A DNA stretch of 64,000 nt from Thiotrichales bacterium. Lineage in GTDB: Bacteria > Pseudomonadota > Gammaproteobacteria > HK1. The stretch is taken from contig JAPOSC010000012.1 of assembly GCA_026709935.1 (NCBI GenBank), positions 1 through 64,000 of the forward strand. Direction: 5' to 3'. This document shows positions 43,703 to 52,078 of this stretch, piece by piece (the first letter of the stretch is position 1; each line of letters opens with the position of its first letter). The translations under genes were made by a program, and so were the position numbers. A model generated the notes under the pieces. That model saw only the letters and a program-made list of their open reading frames with translations, made no database searches and was not told where the DNA came from.

Positions 43703-45445
43703 TCAGTTGTCGGCACCATTGCCGCCGAGCGCGGCGCGTTCGTCGGCATTGAGATCGTAGAGCGCGAAGGCGGCCTGATTGCAGGCTTCAACGTCACCGG
43801 CCTCGGCAGCGGAGACCAGTGTATGCATTTTGGAGCGCGAAACGGTGGAACAGTGCGGTAGCCGTATGCGGCGAAGATACTGAGCCTGGAAGCGCAAGTA
43901 TCCGCCGCGCATCCTGGTCGAATAGGCGCCAATGAACAAGTGGGCGATACCGGAGAGCAAAACGGCCTGAAGGGCTCGGAGATGCCAATGGTCGGACGTG
44001 ATGTAGTAGAGGTTATGATGAGGGTAGAGCGTGCCGCCTTCGTAAACGATTTGCGCCTCGCCCTTGATGTCGGGAATGAGAAGCTTGGGCGTTCGCGCCA
44101 AGGCAGGATAGATTCGGTCGATGGTGCGATACCAGTTGGCGGGTGCCTTCTTCGCGATGTGACGTATGGCTATCTGATCCTTCCGATCTTCCAGGTGGCG
44201 TTTCAGGCGAGGATACCGGTCGAGCGCGACCAGTCCACCTTCGTCGGCAAACGGGTTGACAATCCCGAGACCACGCCACTCGACCTCACCTGACATGATG
44301 TCTCGCGTCGTGGCCAAGGGGAGCTTGCGGTCGTCTTCGACGTCGAGATCTTGAAAAGGACCGATGAATGCCTTGTCGGCACCAGTTGCGACGCCGATAC
44401 CGATTTTGCATCCCGCCTCTTCGAGCATGGGGAAGTCCCTTTCCAAGCGCCTGAGCAGCGCGAGGCGTTCGGGTTTATCCAGAATCCAGGGCTGGGAGCC
44501 GTCGGCGACCTCGGCAATGTCTCTGACGGGAGTGGCCGGCGCAGGCGGCGAGGTGTCGGTCAGCCAACCGGCCAACCTGGTCAGGGACGATGCACAGATG
44601 TGTGGCCGATGCGCGATGCGCGTCGCGCCAGGCCCTTGCCTGGCAATGATGAAGATCGCTGGATAGGCGATTACATCCGAATGAAATGCGGGGGTGTCGT
44701 ACATATCGACATAAATCTGAAGATGGAATTGCTCCGAGACGAGCCGGCGCAACGGCCCTCCATAGCGGTTTTTCATCCAGCGATCGGCACAGATGAAGCC
44801 GAGCCTCCCGTCATCGCGCAGTTGATGGAGTGATCGCTCGATGAAGGGGATGTAGACGTCAGCGCGATCGAAGATCGTGCTGTATCGGCGCCGGTACTCG
44901 GCGACCAGCGCGTTGGGGATCTGCTCGTGGCGTACGTAGGGTGGGTTGCCCACGACGAACTGGACAGGGAGCGGTAGATCAGCGAGCAGGAAGTCATCGT
45001 GAATCAGCCAGGCATCGATGAGTGACGCAGCATCGGTCCGGAGAATTCCTGCGTCCCTGAGCAGCCGGATCAGTTTGGCGCGTGTCGACTCGAATGAAGC
45101 CTGGTGCAGTTCGACGGCCCGGATGGCGTTGGCGAGTGCTGTCACCGGGACGGGCTCCGCGAGATTGCGCCAAGCCGCGAGAAGGCGTTCGACGGCGGCC
45201 AGCAAAAAGTCACCGTCGCCGAAAGACGGCTCAAGGAGGGGGAGTGCGTGAAGCGGCCGGTCCGGCGTGTAGCCGACAAGGTCGAGAATGAAATCAACCA
45301 CTTCGCGGCGCGTGAAGATCGCACCGCGTTCTTCCGGCCCGGCCCGGGACAACTGCGCAAGCGCGGCCTCGACGGGGCAAAGGCCAGGCAGGGATACCTG
45401 CTGGGCGAGAGAGCGTGGAGCAGATGCGGTTTCGGGCACGATCAC
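43703..45445 (-). CDS. N6-adenine DNA methyltransferase of the PaeR7I/XhoI system
   Basis: The 580-residue methyltransferase has AdoMet motif I as [13 protein letters not shown] (70-82) and catalytic motif IV NPPY at 167-170, the gamma-class N6-adenine type. A C-terminal TaqI-like target-recognition part follows. A GTG at 45445 overlapping the upstream ribbon-helix-helix stop by 4 bases is the natural start; longer in-frame sequence runs through that gene. With the downstream endonuclease it forms a complete type II system that would methylate adenine in CTCGAG if specificity follows the family. Confidence 0.88.
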   Translation of the reverse strand: MIVPETASAPRSLAQQVSLPGLCPVEAALAQLSRAGPEERGAIFTRREVVDFILDLVGYTPDRPLHALPLLEPSFGDGDFLLAAVERLLAAWRNLAEPVPVTALANAIRAVELHQASFESTRAKLIRLLRDAGILRTDAASLIDAWLIHDDFLLADLPLPVQFVVGNPPYVRHEQIPNALVAEYRRRYSTIFDRADVYIPFIERSLHQLRDDGRLGFICADRWMKNRYGGPLRRLVSEQFHLQIYVDMYDTPAFHSDVIAYPAIFIIARQGPGATRIAHRPHICASSLTRLAGWLTDTSPPAPATPVRDIAEVADGSQPWILDKPERLALLRRLERDFPMLEEAGCKIGIGVATGADKAFIGPFQDLDVEDDRKLPLATTRDIMSGEVEWRGLGIVNPFADEGGLVALDRYPRLKRHLEDRKDQIAIRHIAKKAPANWYRTIDRIYPALARTPKLLIPDIKGEAQIVYEGGTLYPHHNLYYITSDHWHLRALQAVLLSGIAHLFIGAYSTRMRGGYLRFQAQYLRRIRLPHCSTVSRSKMHTLVSAAEAGDVEACNQAAFALYDLNADERAALGGNGADN

Positions 45446-45633
45446 GCGTCGGCGGCGACCGTCTTGTCCGGTCGGCCGAGATCCAGTCGGGATGAACCTT
45501 CGCGCTCGCGGTGTTCCAGAAAGTCGCGCATCAGGCGGCGGATGATCCATGACACCGTGACGTCACTCTCCTTCGCGATGCATGCCATTGCCGCGTAGTG
45601 ATCCGGCTCAACGGTAATCGTGATGCGCTGCAT
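45442..45633 (-). CDS. Ribbon-helix-helix protein, possible R-M controller
   Basis: The 63-residue product begins [20 protein letters not shown] and continues with [14 protein letters not shown], the beta-strand plus two-helix pattern of CopG/MetJ-type regulators. Its stop overlaps the methylase GTG (GTGA). A perfect inverted repeat lies 28 bases upstream of its ATG, so it may repress its own operon and delay the endonuclease, like a C protein. No toxin partner adjoins it. Confidence 0.7.
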   Translation of the reverse strand: MQRITITVEPDHYAAMACIAKESDVTVSWIIRRLMRDFLEHREREGSSRLDLGRPDKTVAADA

Positions 45634-45660
45634 AAGACCACCTGCATGTCTTTTGTAGCA

Positions 45661-45677
45661 TGCATCAGTGTGATGCA
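45661..45677 (-). promoter_or_regulatory. Palindromic operator upstream of the RHH/R-M operon
   Basis: TGCATCA-GTG-TGATGCA is a perfect 7-bp inverted repeat. A wider CCTGCAT/ATGCAGG pair brackets it. The position just upstream of the RHH start suits an autoregulatory site. Confidence 0.5.
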
Positions 45678-45775
45678 GGCTATCAGCCCCTCGCAGCGAT
45701 CGCGAGCCAAGGTAGATGAGGCGTAGCCGGAGAGGAGGGGTCATTGCCGATCTGCCCAGAACTGGGGTGTGCGCG

Positions 45776-46663
45776 CTATCTGGGATTTCCGGACGCAATC
45801 TGTTCCATCTGTACCTCCCGGCCCCGGATCCGCACCATGAGGTCGGCGCGGTCGTTGTCGGATCGCATCCGGAGCGCCTCGCGACGGAGGTCGTGCAGCT
45901 TCTTCTGGAGCCGATTGGGAGTCTGGAGCCGATCGCCTCGAACGATGACGCCGGTGATCTTCGCGGGCCGTGCGTGCCTGGCGCGTTCCTTCGCGCCCGC
46001 GCAACGATGACCGTGCGCCCGAAGCAGCGTCTTGACCCGCCAGATGACCTCCTCCGGAACCACGCGGCCCGAGACAGTGACATCGTCGGCATAGACGCTG
46101 AGGGTGCAGCCTGCGTCCTGCACGATCCGGGCGATCCGCTCCCACATGTCCACATAGCACCAGTACGCGAGGATGGGGCTGCACGGGCTGCCCTGCGGCA
46201 ATGCTCCCTCGTGCGTGACGATTCTTGTCAGCACGGCCGCCACATCGCGCGAGCATTCCATCCGCACATGGAAGAACCAGAATGCCCGCTTGGCGGTACA
46301 GTTCGGGAAGAAGTCCTCGATGTCGAGCCCTCGAATCGACATCGCCCCCAGGTGTGTCGCGGCGTTGTCGACGTAGGAACGTCCCGGGACGGGCGCGAAC
46401 AAGTAGTCCGGGGTCTCGATCCGGCGAAGCAGCTTCGCAATCCGCGCCTGAACGGATTTCAAGTCGCCGCGGGGCGCACTGATCACCCGGAGCCCCCCCG
46501 AGGCTTTTGGCCGCGTGAAATGGCGGTAAAGCGCTCCTCCGTCGGCGAGCGTCCGGAGCTTGGCCTTGCCGATGAAGAGGAGGGAGGCGAGCCTTGCCCT
46601 CGACCGCAGACGGAAGAACGGGCTATCTCGTTCGGTGTAGCGCCGATCAGACTTGCTCGGCAT
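45776..46663 (-). CDS. Retron reverse transcriptase
   Basis: The 295-residue protein is a retron-type RT. The retron-specific NAxxH motif is present as NAATH (100-104), palm motif A is DIEDFFP (114-120), LPQGSP lies at 155-160, the catalytic YADD at 191-194, and ITG (236-238) corresponds to the thumb VTG motif that reads the msr RNA. It would prime from the 2'-OH of a guanosine in its own ncRNA and make msDNA. The gene overlaps the end of an HTH-protein gene by 17 bases, so the two are one operon. An RT plus HTH-protein architecture has been classed as type VI among retrons, as I recall it. Confidence 0.9.
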   Translation of the reverse strand: MPSKSDRRYTERDSPFFRLRSRARLASLLFIGKAKLRTLADGGALYRHFTRPKASGGLRVISAPRGDLKSVQARIAKLLRRIETPDYLFAPVPGRSYVDNAATHLGAMSIRGLDIEDFFPNCTAKRAFWFFHVRMECSRDVAAVLTRIVTHEGALPQGSPCSPILAYWCYVDMWERIARIVQDAGCTLSVYADDVTVSGRVVPEEVIWRVKTLLRAHGHRCAGAKERARHARPAKITGVIVRGDRLQTPNRLQKKLHDLRREALRMRSDNDRADLMVRIRGREVQMEQIASGNPR

Positions 46664-46967
46664 GCTCGGTTCGCTCCTCGATCAGGCGCAGAAAATGGAC
46701 GACCTTGCGAGCGATCGCCCCTCGCCCGCGTTGTGCCGCATTGGCTGACTTCGACGGACTCTCCAGGCCCTCCGCAAAGAACAAAATGGAGGAGCGGGGG
46801 ATGCCGAACTCGGCTGCGTAGCGGTCGATGAGCGCGAGCGTGGGTTGCTTTCTCCCGCGCTCGATCTCGCAGAGGTGGGATTTCGAGATACTGAGCCTCT
46901 GCGCGAGTTCCGTCTGCTTCACGTCGTGAAACACCCGCATGAGTCTCAGCGCTTCGGCCAGCATCAT
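46647..46967 (-). CDS. XRE-family HTH protein of the retron operon
   Basis: The 106-residue product has a Cro/CI-type helix-turn-helix (KQTELAQRLSISKSHLCEIE, then RGRKQP), followed by a C-terminal helical tail. A second ATG one codon in (46964) has better spacing from AGGAG. Its reading frame overlaps the RT start by 17 bases, arguing for a functional link. In retrons the accessory protein is usually the toxic effector, held inactive by RT-msDNA; whether this protein is effector or repressor cannot be told from sequence. Confidence 0.82.
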   Translation of the reverse strand: MMLAEALRLMRVFHDVKQTELAQRLSISKSHLCEIERGRKQPTLALIDRYAAEFGIPRSSILFFAEGLESPSKSANAAQRGRGAIARKVVHFLRLIEERTEHAEQV

Positions 46968-47139
46968 CCTTCTCCTGCGCGAGAGACAGAAGGGAAAGCG
47001 ATCTAGTCCTCAGTCTGACCAGTCAGGGCGCACCACCATCGCCAGAGGCGATCCATGGCGGCTCCGACGGCCAGTACGACCCGGAACAGGCGGGGGCATC
47101 GTAGCGATCGCGGCCACCGCCTCCCGCTCTTCGACCGCT

Positions 47140-47432
47140 GCGGCAACGGCTTGGGTTTGAATATGTACATCGTTCGTGTACCTCTCTGCTGCTCACTTCG
47201 CAGGATTGCGAAGCGAGGTCATCGCCAGCAAAGAGACGGAACGTCGCCGCCAAATCCCAAGTGTCTGAGACCCGACCCGTCATCAGTCGGGTCTCGCAAG
47301 GCCTGACCGGGGCCAGCCCCGGAGGAGCCGACCACCCGCCGCAGCCGAGCGGTAGAGGGGTCTTGCCCCTCCTCGAGCCGGCACAGCCGGCTCCGGGTGT
47401 GATGACTTGTGCTTCCGTATCACCAAGCGGGG
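47140..47432 (-). ncRNA. Candidate retron msr-msd RNA
   Basis: The region is read from about 47430 leftwards towards the HTH-RT operon. Stems in order are GAGCCGGC/GCCGGCTC (47375-47393), GAGGGG/CCCCTC (47355-47371), CCGGGG/CCCCGG (47307-47322), GAGACCCGAC/GTCGGGTCTC (47267-47295) and an 11-bp stem with one G-U (47192-47217). A GCTTGG near the 5' end (about 47426) can pair with CCAAGC near 47150, as a1/a2 repeats would. AAGC near the 5' end could supply the branch guanosine. The boundaries are estimates. Confidence 0.45.
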
Positions 47433-47434
47433 AC

Positions 47435-47464
47435 ATTATGGGTCGCGAGATTATGAGTTGTCAA
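47435..47464 (-). promoter_or_regulatory. Promoter for the retron RNA/operon
   Basis: On the minus strand TTGACA (47464 to 47459) and CATAAT (47440 to 47435) are 18 bases apart. Transcription would start near 47428, immediately before the hairpin series. Confidence 0.6.
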
Positions 47465-47528
47465 GAACAAAGTTCGCTTATAGCGAACACTTCGAAGCAT
47501 GTGATCGGCTCGATCAACCTAGCTGCCC

Positions 47529-48215
47529 TCACATCTTCCTGAGCACCCACACCACCTTGCCGACGATGTGGACCTCGACCCCGAGCACGGTGTAGGGCGC
47601 GTAGGCGGGGTTGGCGGAGAGCAGCCGCAGCCGCGCCTCGCCCGGCACCGTCTCGATGCGCTTGACGACGAGCCCGGTGCCGTCGAAGAGCACGAAGAGC
47701 TCGCCGGTGGCGGGCCGGCGCTTCGCGGTGTCGACGAGCAGCCGGTCGCCTTCGCGCATCTCGGGCTCCATGGAGTCGCCCTTCACGCGCAGGATACGGA
47801 GCGCCTTCGGGTCCGCATCGCCCTCGTGGCGGACCATCGCCTCGGGCAGATACCACCGGGCGGTCTCATCGACGGACTCACCGGCAACGGCGCCGCCGCC
47901 CGCAGCGGCCTCGACCTCCATCTCGGGCACGGGGACGAGGGGGATGCCGGGCAGAGCGCGGGGGCCAGGACGTCGGGGACGGGTCCGGGGCTTGCGGGGC
48001 GGGAGGGCGGCGTGGCGGAGCTCGGCGGGATCGCAGCCGAGGAGCTTCGCGAGCGTCTCCGAGTCCTGGAACCCGAGCACCTTGGGCATCCCGCGCACGA
48101 GGTACTGCTGGAGGTAGGCGCGGTTGCGCCCGAGGGCGGTCGAGGCGCGGGCCATGGTGAGGTCGTTTTCGCGAAGGAGCGTGCGAAGGCGCGCGCGTAC
48201 GGGGTCGTTGGGCAT
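47529..48215 (-). CDS. S24-family (LexA/CI-like) repressor
   Basis: The 228-residue protein has an N-terminal helix-turn-helix (LTMARASTALGRNRAYLQQY) and a C-terminal S24 self-cleaving domain. The nucleophile is S148 in KGDSMEP and the lysine is K185 in VVKRIE; a possible Ala-Gly cleavage site lies at 111-112. It would be inactivated by RecA filaments after DNA damage, derepressing the element. It is divergent from the first gene leading to the tra operon, as expected for a conjugative-element switch. Confidence 0.88.
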   Translation of the reverse strand: MPNDPVRARLRTLLRENDLTMARASTALGRNRAYLQQYLVRGMPKVLGFQDSETLAKLLGCDPAELRHAALPPRKPRTRPRRPGPRALPGIPLVPVPEMEVEAAAGGGAVAGESVDETARWYLPEAMVRHEGDADPKALRILRVKGDSMEPEMREGDRLLVDTAKRRPATGELFVLFDGTGLVVKRIETVPGEARLRLLSANPAYAPYTVLGVEVHIVGKVVWVLRKM

Positions 48216-48242
48216 CGCGGGGGTTCGCCGATGTGTCGGGAT

Positions 48243-48284
48243 GCGCAGGATATAAACTACACATTCCTATTGTCAAGCCTGCGC
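48243..48284. promoter_or_regulatory. Repressor promoter and flanking inverted repeat
   Basis: On the minus strand TTGACA (48276 to 48271) and TATATC (48254 to 48249) are 16 bases apart and would drive the S24 repressor gene. GCGCAGG (48243-48249) and CCTGCGC (48278-48284) form an inverted repeat around this promoter and are a plausible operator for autoregulation and for control of the divergent gene. Confidence 0.5.
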
Positions 48285-48306
48285 CCCGTCCCTATGGTGC
48301 GCGCCC

Positions 48307-49032
48307 ATGACGACGCAGGCCACCCTCATCCGCCACCTCGACGCCTACCGGGCGCGCACCGGGGTTAGCGCCCGACGGCTCGGCCTTGAGGCGCTCAACG
48401 ACCCGGGGCTCGCCACGACGCTCGCGCGCGGTCGAACGCTGCGGCTCGCGAGCGCCGACCGGCTCCTTGCCTTCATCGGCGCCGCGCCTCTGGGACCCCG
48501 GTTCCGCCACGAGGTGGAGACCTTCCTCCGGGTGACCCGCACCAAGCGGGCCGTGTTCGGCCTCGAAGCCGCCGGCAGCCCCTCGTTCGTCGCGCGGCTG
48601 TTGTCGGGCGCGTCACCGACGCTCGCGACCGTGGACCGGGTGCGGGCGTGGATGCGGGCGCACGCGAATCCCACCGAGCGGGCGGCCATCGCGCGGGCGG
48701 TCGAGGAAGCGTTCCCGACACCCGCCTCGGAGAGAGGAGCCCCTGCGTCCGCGCCTGTCCCGCGCTCCGTCCTCACCGATTCCCTGACTCACACCCAAGG
48801 AGACCCATCGATGCGAGACCACACCACCTATCTCGACACCCGCGCCGCCGCGGCACATCTGGACCTCTCGCCCCGCACCCTCGACCGCTACCGGGTGAGC
48901 GGCGACGGGCCGACGTACTTCAAGCTCGGGGCGCGGGTCCGCTACCGCCTCCCCGACATCGAGGCCTGGGCCGCGGCCCGGCGCCGGCGCTCGACGTCGG
49001 ACGATGGCACCGGCCCGGGAGCGGCGGCATGA
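48307..49032 (+). CDS. DNA-binding protein with excisionase-like C-terminal HTH
   Basis: This 241-residue protein has two parts. Residues 1-140 contain two related helical units (ALNDPGLATTLARG, then AAGSPSFVARLLSG, each followed by a DR-containing helix). Residues 169-241 form a MerR/excisionase-like winged HTH (YLDTRAAAAHLDLSPRTLDR, then FKLGARVRYRLPDIEAW). An ATG at 48811, preceded by AAGGAG (48797-48802), lies in frame at the start of the second part, so a 73-residue HTH protein may be made separately. It is divergent from the S24 repressor and overlaps traA by 4 bases, so it probably regulates transfer or excision. Confidence 0.65.
   Translation: MTTQATLIRHLDAYRARTGVSARRLGLEALNDPGLATTLARGRTLRLASADRLLAFIGAAPLGPRFRHEVETFLRVTRTKRAVFGLEAAGSPSFVARLLSGASPTLATVDRVRAWMRAHANPTERAAIARAVEEAFPTPASERGAPASAPVPRSVLTDSLTHTQGDPSMRDHTTYLDTRAAAAHLDLSPRTLDRYRVSGDGPTYFKLGARVRYRLPDIEAWAAARRRRSTSDDGTGPGAAA
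48797..48813 (+). promoter_or_regulatory. Internal ribosome binding site and ATG
   Basis: AAGGAG followed 8 bases later by an in-frame ATG occurs inside the preceding gene, exactly at the boundary of its excisionase-like domain. This suggests a second translation product of 73 residues. Confidence 0.5.
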
Positions 49033-49310
49033 GGGCGCCCGCACTCGTGGGTGCGGCGCTCGTGCTCCTCGCTCTGGAGCCCGCGCTCGCCACCACCGAC
49101 ACGACCTTCACGGGGCCGTTGAGCACCATGACCGGCATGGTCTCGGGCACCGGCGGGCAGCTCGCCGCGGTGCTCGCGGTCGGGGCCGCCCTCATCGGCT
49201 CGGTGCTGCGGTTCAACGCGACCCAGCTCCTCGGCGCGGTCGGCGTCGGGGTCGCTGCCGGCGCCGGCACCGGCATCGTGACCGGCCTCGTCGGCACCGC
49301 CATCGTGTGA
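49029..49310 (+). CDS. traA: TraA-like conjugative pilin
   Basis: The 93-residue product has a signal-peptide-like N-terminus and two hydrophobic segments separated by a short loop (QLAAVLAVGAALIGSVL and the final Gly/Ala/Val-rich helix). This is the layout of F-type and VirB2 pilins. Sequence identity in this family is low, so the call rests on size, topology and its place before traL. The ATG overlaps the upstream stop (ATGA), and GGGAG is 8 bases before it. Confidence 0.7.
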   Translation: MRAPALVGAALVLLALEPALATTDTTFTGPLSTMTGMVSGTGGQLAAVLAVGAALIGSVLRFNATQLLGAVGVGVAAGAGTGIVTGLVGTAIV

Positions 49311-49597
49311 TGGACGCCCCGTACGTCATCCCCCGCCGGCTCGATGACCCCGAGCGCTGGCTCTTCTGGACGCTGGATGAGGCGGCGGCGCTGCTTGCGC
49401 CCGCCGTCCTCGGGCTCGGGGCCAATGCGTTCCTCGCGGGGCTCGGGGCCGGTGTGGGGGCCTGGTTGCTGCTCCGGCGCGTGAAGCGCGGCGGCGGGGC
49501 GCATGTGGCGCTCTATGCGCTCTACTGGATGCTGCCGGGGCCGGCGCTCGGATTGAAGGCCACGCCCCCGAGTCATCTGCGGCGCTTCGCCGGATGA
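49310..49597 (+). CDS. traL: TraL, type IV conjugative transfer protein
   Basis: This small inner-membrane protein of 95 residues has the TraL N-terminal pattern YVIPRRLDDPERWLFWTLDE followed by two hydrophobic helices. TraL is needed for F-pilus assembly and corresponds to VirB3. Its ATG shares a base with the traA stop, and its end overlaps traE by 4 bases. Confidence 0.85.
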   Translation: MDAPYVIPRRLDDPERWLFWTLDEAAALLAPAVLGLGANAFLAGLGAGVGAWLLLRRVKRGGGAHVALYALYWMLPGPALGLKATPPSHLRRFAG

Positions 49598-50148
49598 GGC
49601 ACGCTCGACGGGAAGCCGAGCGCCAGCGGGTGCGCGACGCCCGACTCGCCCTCGCCGCCCTGCTCGGGCTCTCGACGCTCACGAACGCCATCCTCGGTCT
49701 CGGGCTCGTGCACCACGAGCGGGTGACGGTGCTGGTGCCCGCGGTCACCGGCCCCGCCTGGGAAGTCGGGGAGACCTGGGCCGGACGGCGGTACCTCGAA
49801 GACGCCGCCCGCACCGTCGCCGCGACCCTCCTGACCCTCACCCCCGAGAACGCCCCCGCAGTCCGTGAAGCCGCCGCCCGCATGAGCCACGCCTCGGCCC
49901 GGGGCGCCATCGGCGCCTGGGTCGCGGCCGAGGCCGAGCGGATGGCGGCGCTCGATTTGGCGAGTGCCTTCCACCCCGAGCGCATCACCACAGACCCGGA
50001 AGCCCTCGCGGCCGAAGTGACCGGCACGCTCGCGACCTTCATCGGCCGGGAGGAGACGTCCCGGGTGCGCAAGACCTATCGCCTCGTCTTCCGGCTCGAT
50101 GCCGCACGGCTGGGGCTGCTCCGCTTCGAGGAGCGGGAGGAGGAGTGA
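49594..50148 (+). CDS. traE: TraE, pilus assembly protein
   Basis: This 184-residue bitopic inner-membrane protein corresponds to VirB8. It has a short cytoplasmic Arg-rich start, one membrane helix at about 18-40 and a periplasmic domain ending YRLVFRLDAARLGLLRFEE. It forms part of the inner-membrane platform of the F-type secretion channel. It overlaps traL by 4 bases. Confidence 0.85.
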   Translation: MRHARREAERQRVRDARLALAALLGLSTLTNAILGLGLVHHERVTVLVPAVTGPAWEVGETWAGRRYLEDAARTVAATLLTLTPENAPAVREAAARMSHASARGAIGAWVAAEAERMAALDLASAFHPERITTDPEALAAEVTGTLATFIGREETSRVRKTYRLVFRLDAARLGLLRFEEREEE

Positions 50149-50150
50149 TG

Positions 50151-50843
50151 ATGTCCATCAACACCACACGACGACGATGCCTGAGCGTGCTGCTCGCAGG
50201 CCTCGCCCTCGCCTCGGGCGAGGCGCTCGCGATGCAGCGCCTCACGGCCACCGACCACGCGATGCTGGAGGCGGAGGTCTCCGCCACCGCCGTGAGCCGC
50301 ATTGCACTTCACCAGGACCGCATCGCCCGCATCGTGCGCCCGCCCGGCGGACTCGCCATCGAGCACGACGCGGTGCGGGGCGACCTGTATCTGCGGCCCG
50401 AGGGACCGGAGCCGCCGGAGACCGCGACCCTCTTCCTCGGCACCGAGCGGGGGTTCACCTACCAGCTCACCCTCACCGTCACCGACCGCGCCGCCGCGCA
50501 GGTGCTGATTCGCAACCCGGACGCGGCCACCGCGGCAGAGGACACCCCCGCCCCGGGCGATGCCCGCATCGCCGCGCTCGTCGCCCTCATCCAGGCGGTC
50601 GCCGCGCGCACCCCGCCCGCTGGCGTCACCGTCGAGGGCGCGACCGGCGCCCGCCACGCCGGCCACCCCGTCCTCGAGATCTGGCGCGCCCGGCGCTTCA
50701 CCGCCCGGGTGCTGGCGCTCCCGCCCAATGCGCCCACCGACGCCGCCGCCCTCGGCACCGAGGCCGGCCCCACCGTCGCCGCCGTGTGGGTCCCCGAAGG
50801 CCCGCACCCCCGCCACGCGGTCATCGTGGAGACCCCCCGATGA
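50151..50843 (+). CDS. traK: TraK, outer-membrane core component
   Basis: The 230-residue exported protein has a signal peptide ending near ALASGEALA and a secretin-like beta-rich domain corresponding to VirB9. With TraB and TraV it forms the channel core complex. ATG at 50151 follows AGGAG by about 5 bases; ATG at 50148 is an alternative. It overlaps traB by 4 bases. Confidence 0.83.
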   Translation: MSINTTRRRCLSVLLAGLALASGEALAMQRLTATDHAMLEAEVSATAVSRIALHQDRIARIVRPPGGLAIEHDAVRGDLYLRPEGPEPPETATLFLGTERGFTYQLTLTVTDRAAAQVLIRNPDAATAAEDTPAPGDARIAALVALIQAVAARTPPAGVTVEGATGARHAGHPVLEIWRARRFTARVLALPPNAPTDAAALGTEAGPTVAAVWVPEGPHPRHAVIVETPR

Positions 50844-52078
50844 CCGCCCCCCAGGCCGACCCCGCCACCGAGCGCACCCGCCGCGTCCAGCAGGCGCTCG
50901 CCGCCGGCATCGCGGTCGCGGTCCTCGGGGGCTTGGTCCTCTGGCTCTCCGCCGGGGGCAACAAGCCGTCGCTCCCCGAAGGCGGCATCGCGGCCGAGCT
51001 CACCGGCCCCGACACCGCCCAGGCGAGCTGGGTGCGCCGCTCCGAGGCCCGCATCGGGGGCCTGGAGCGCCGCCTTCGCGCGATGGAGACCGAGGCGAAG
51101 CGCATGGAGGCGGAGAACACGCGCCTGCGCACCACCCTCGACGCCCGCGACGCCGACGCCCGCGCGGTCATCGACCGCCAGGCCGCGCTCATCGCATCGA
51201 TGGAGCGCGCCGCGGCCACCGCGCCCGACCCGTTCGCCGGGGCCGACGCCTTCCCCGGTGGCGAGCGCTTCGCCCCAACATCGACCACAGGACAACCCTC
51301 TCCGACACCCGGCGCTCCATCCACGCAACCCCCGGCCCCCACCCCCCTCATCGAGTCCTTCTCCCTCGAAGGGGCGGAACTCCCGGAGACCTTCCGCCGC
51401 CTGGACAAGACCCTCGGCACCTGGCTCCCCGCCGGGAGCCACGCCGAGGCGGTGGTCATTGCCGGCGTCGACGCCTCGGCCGGCATCGTCTCCCAGAGCG
51501 ACCCCCGCCCGGTGCTCCTTCGCATCACGAGCCCCGCGTGGACCGCGGCCGATGCGGGCCGCGCCCTCGAAGTCGACCTCGCAGGCTGCACCGTCACCGG
51601 CGCCGCCCACGGCGACCTCTCCTCGGAGAAGGTGTACGTGCGCCTGCGCACCCTGACCTGCGCCGGCGACACCCCCGACGCCATCGTCGAGACCGAGGTC
51701 GCAGGCTTCGTCGCCGGCGCCGGCAAGACCGGCGTCCGTGGCCCCGTGGTGAGCCGCGAGGGCGCGCTCGTCGAGAAGGCGTTCCTCGCGGGCGCCGTCT
51801 CCGGGCTCGGCGAGGGCGTCTCCCGCGCCTTCGAGCCCCAGGCGCTCGCGACCGGCCCCGGGACCGCCGCCGTCGCCAACATGTCCATCGACGACATCGC
51901 CCGCTCGGGGCTCGGCTCGGGCGCAGGAAGCGCCGGGCGCAAGGTCGCCGACTACCTCATCCGCCGCGCCGAGCAGTACCAGCCGGTCGTCCAGCTCCAG
52001 GCCGGCACCCGCGTCGCGGTCGTGTTCATCGAAGGCGCCCGCCTCGACGGGCGCGAGGAGGACCCCACGCATGGCTGA
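50840..52078 (+). CDS. traB: TraB, VirB10-like core protein
   Basis: The 412-residue protein spans the envelope. A short cytoplasmic tail and a membrane helix (about 22-42) are followed by a coiled-coil (GGLERRLRAMETEAKRME region), a Pro-rich linker and the C-terminal VirB10/TraB domain (KVADYLIRRAEQYQPVVQLQ, then AGTRVAVVFIEGARLDG). It links inner-membrane energy sensing to the outer pore. The gene overlaps both traK and traV. Confidence 0.9.
   Translation: MTAPQADPATERTRRVQQALAAGIAVAVLGGLVLWLSAGGNKPSLPEGGIAAELTGPDTAQASWVRRSEARIGGLERRLRAMETEAKRMEAENTRLRTTLDARDADARAVIDRQAALIASMERAAATAPDPFAGADAFPGGERFAPTSTTGQPSPTPGAPSTQPPAPTPLIESFSLEGAELPETFRRLDKTLGTWLPAGSHAEAVVIAGVDASAGIVSQSDPRPVLLRITSPAWTAADAGRALEVDLAGCTVTGAAHGDLSSEKVYVRLRTLTCAGDTPDAIVETEVAGFVAGAGKTGVRGPVVSREGALVEKAFLAGAVSGLGEGVSRAFEPQALATGPGTAAVANMSIDDIARSGLGSGAGSAGRKVADYLIRRAEQYQPVVQLQAGTRVAVVFIEGARLDGREEDPTHG

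Larger units (their letters stand above)
46968..47528. other. Non-coding region upstream of the retron genes
   Basis: No protein gene is supported in this 561-base gap. On the minus strand it holds a strong promoter-like pair and a succession of stable hairpins, annotated separately as the probable retron ncRNA. Confidence 0.6.
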
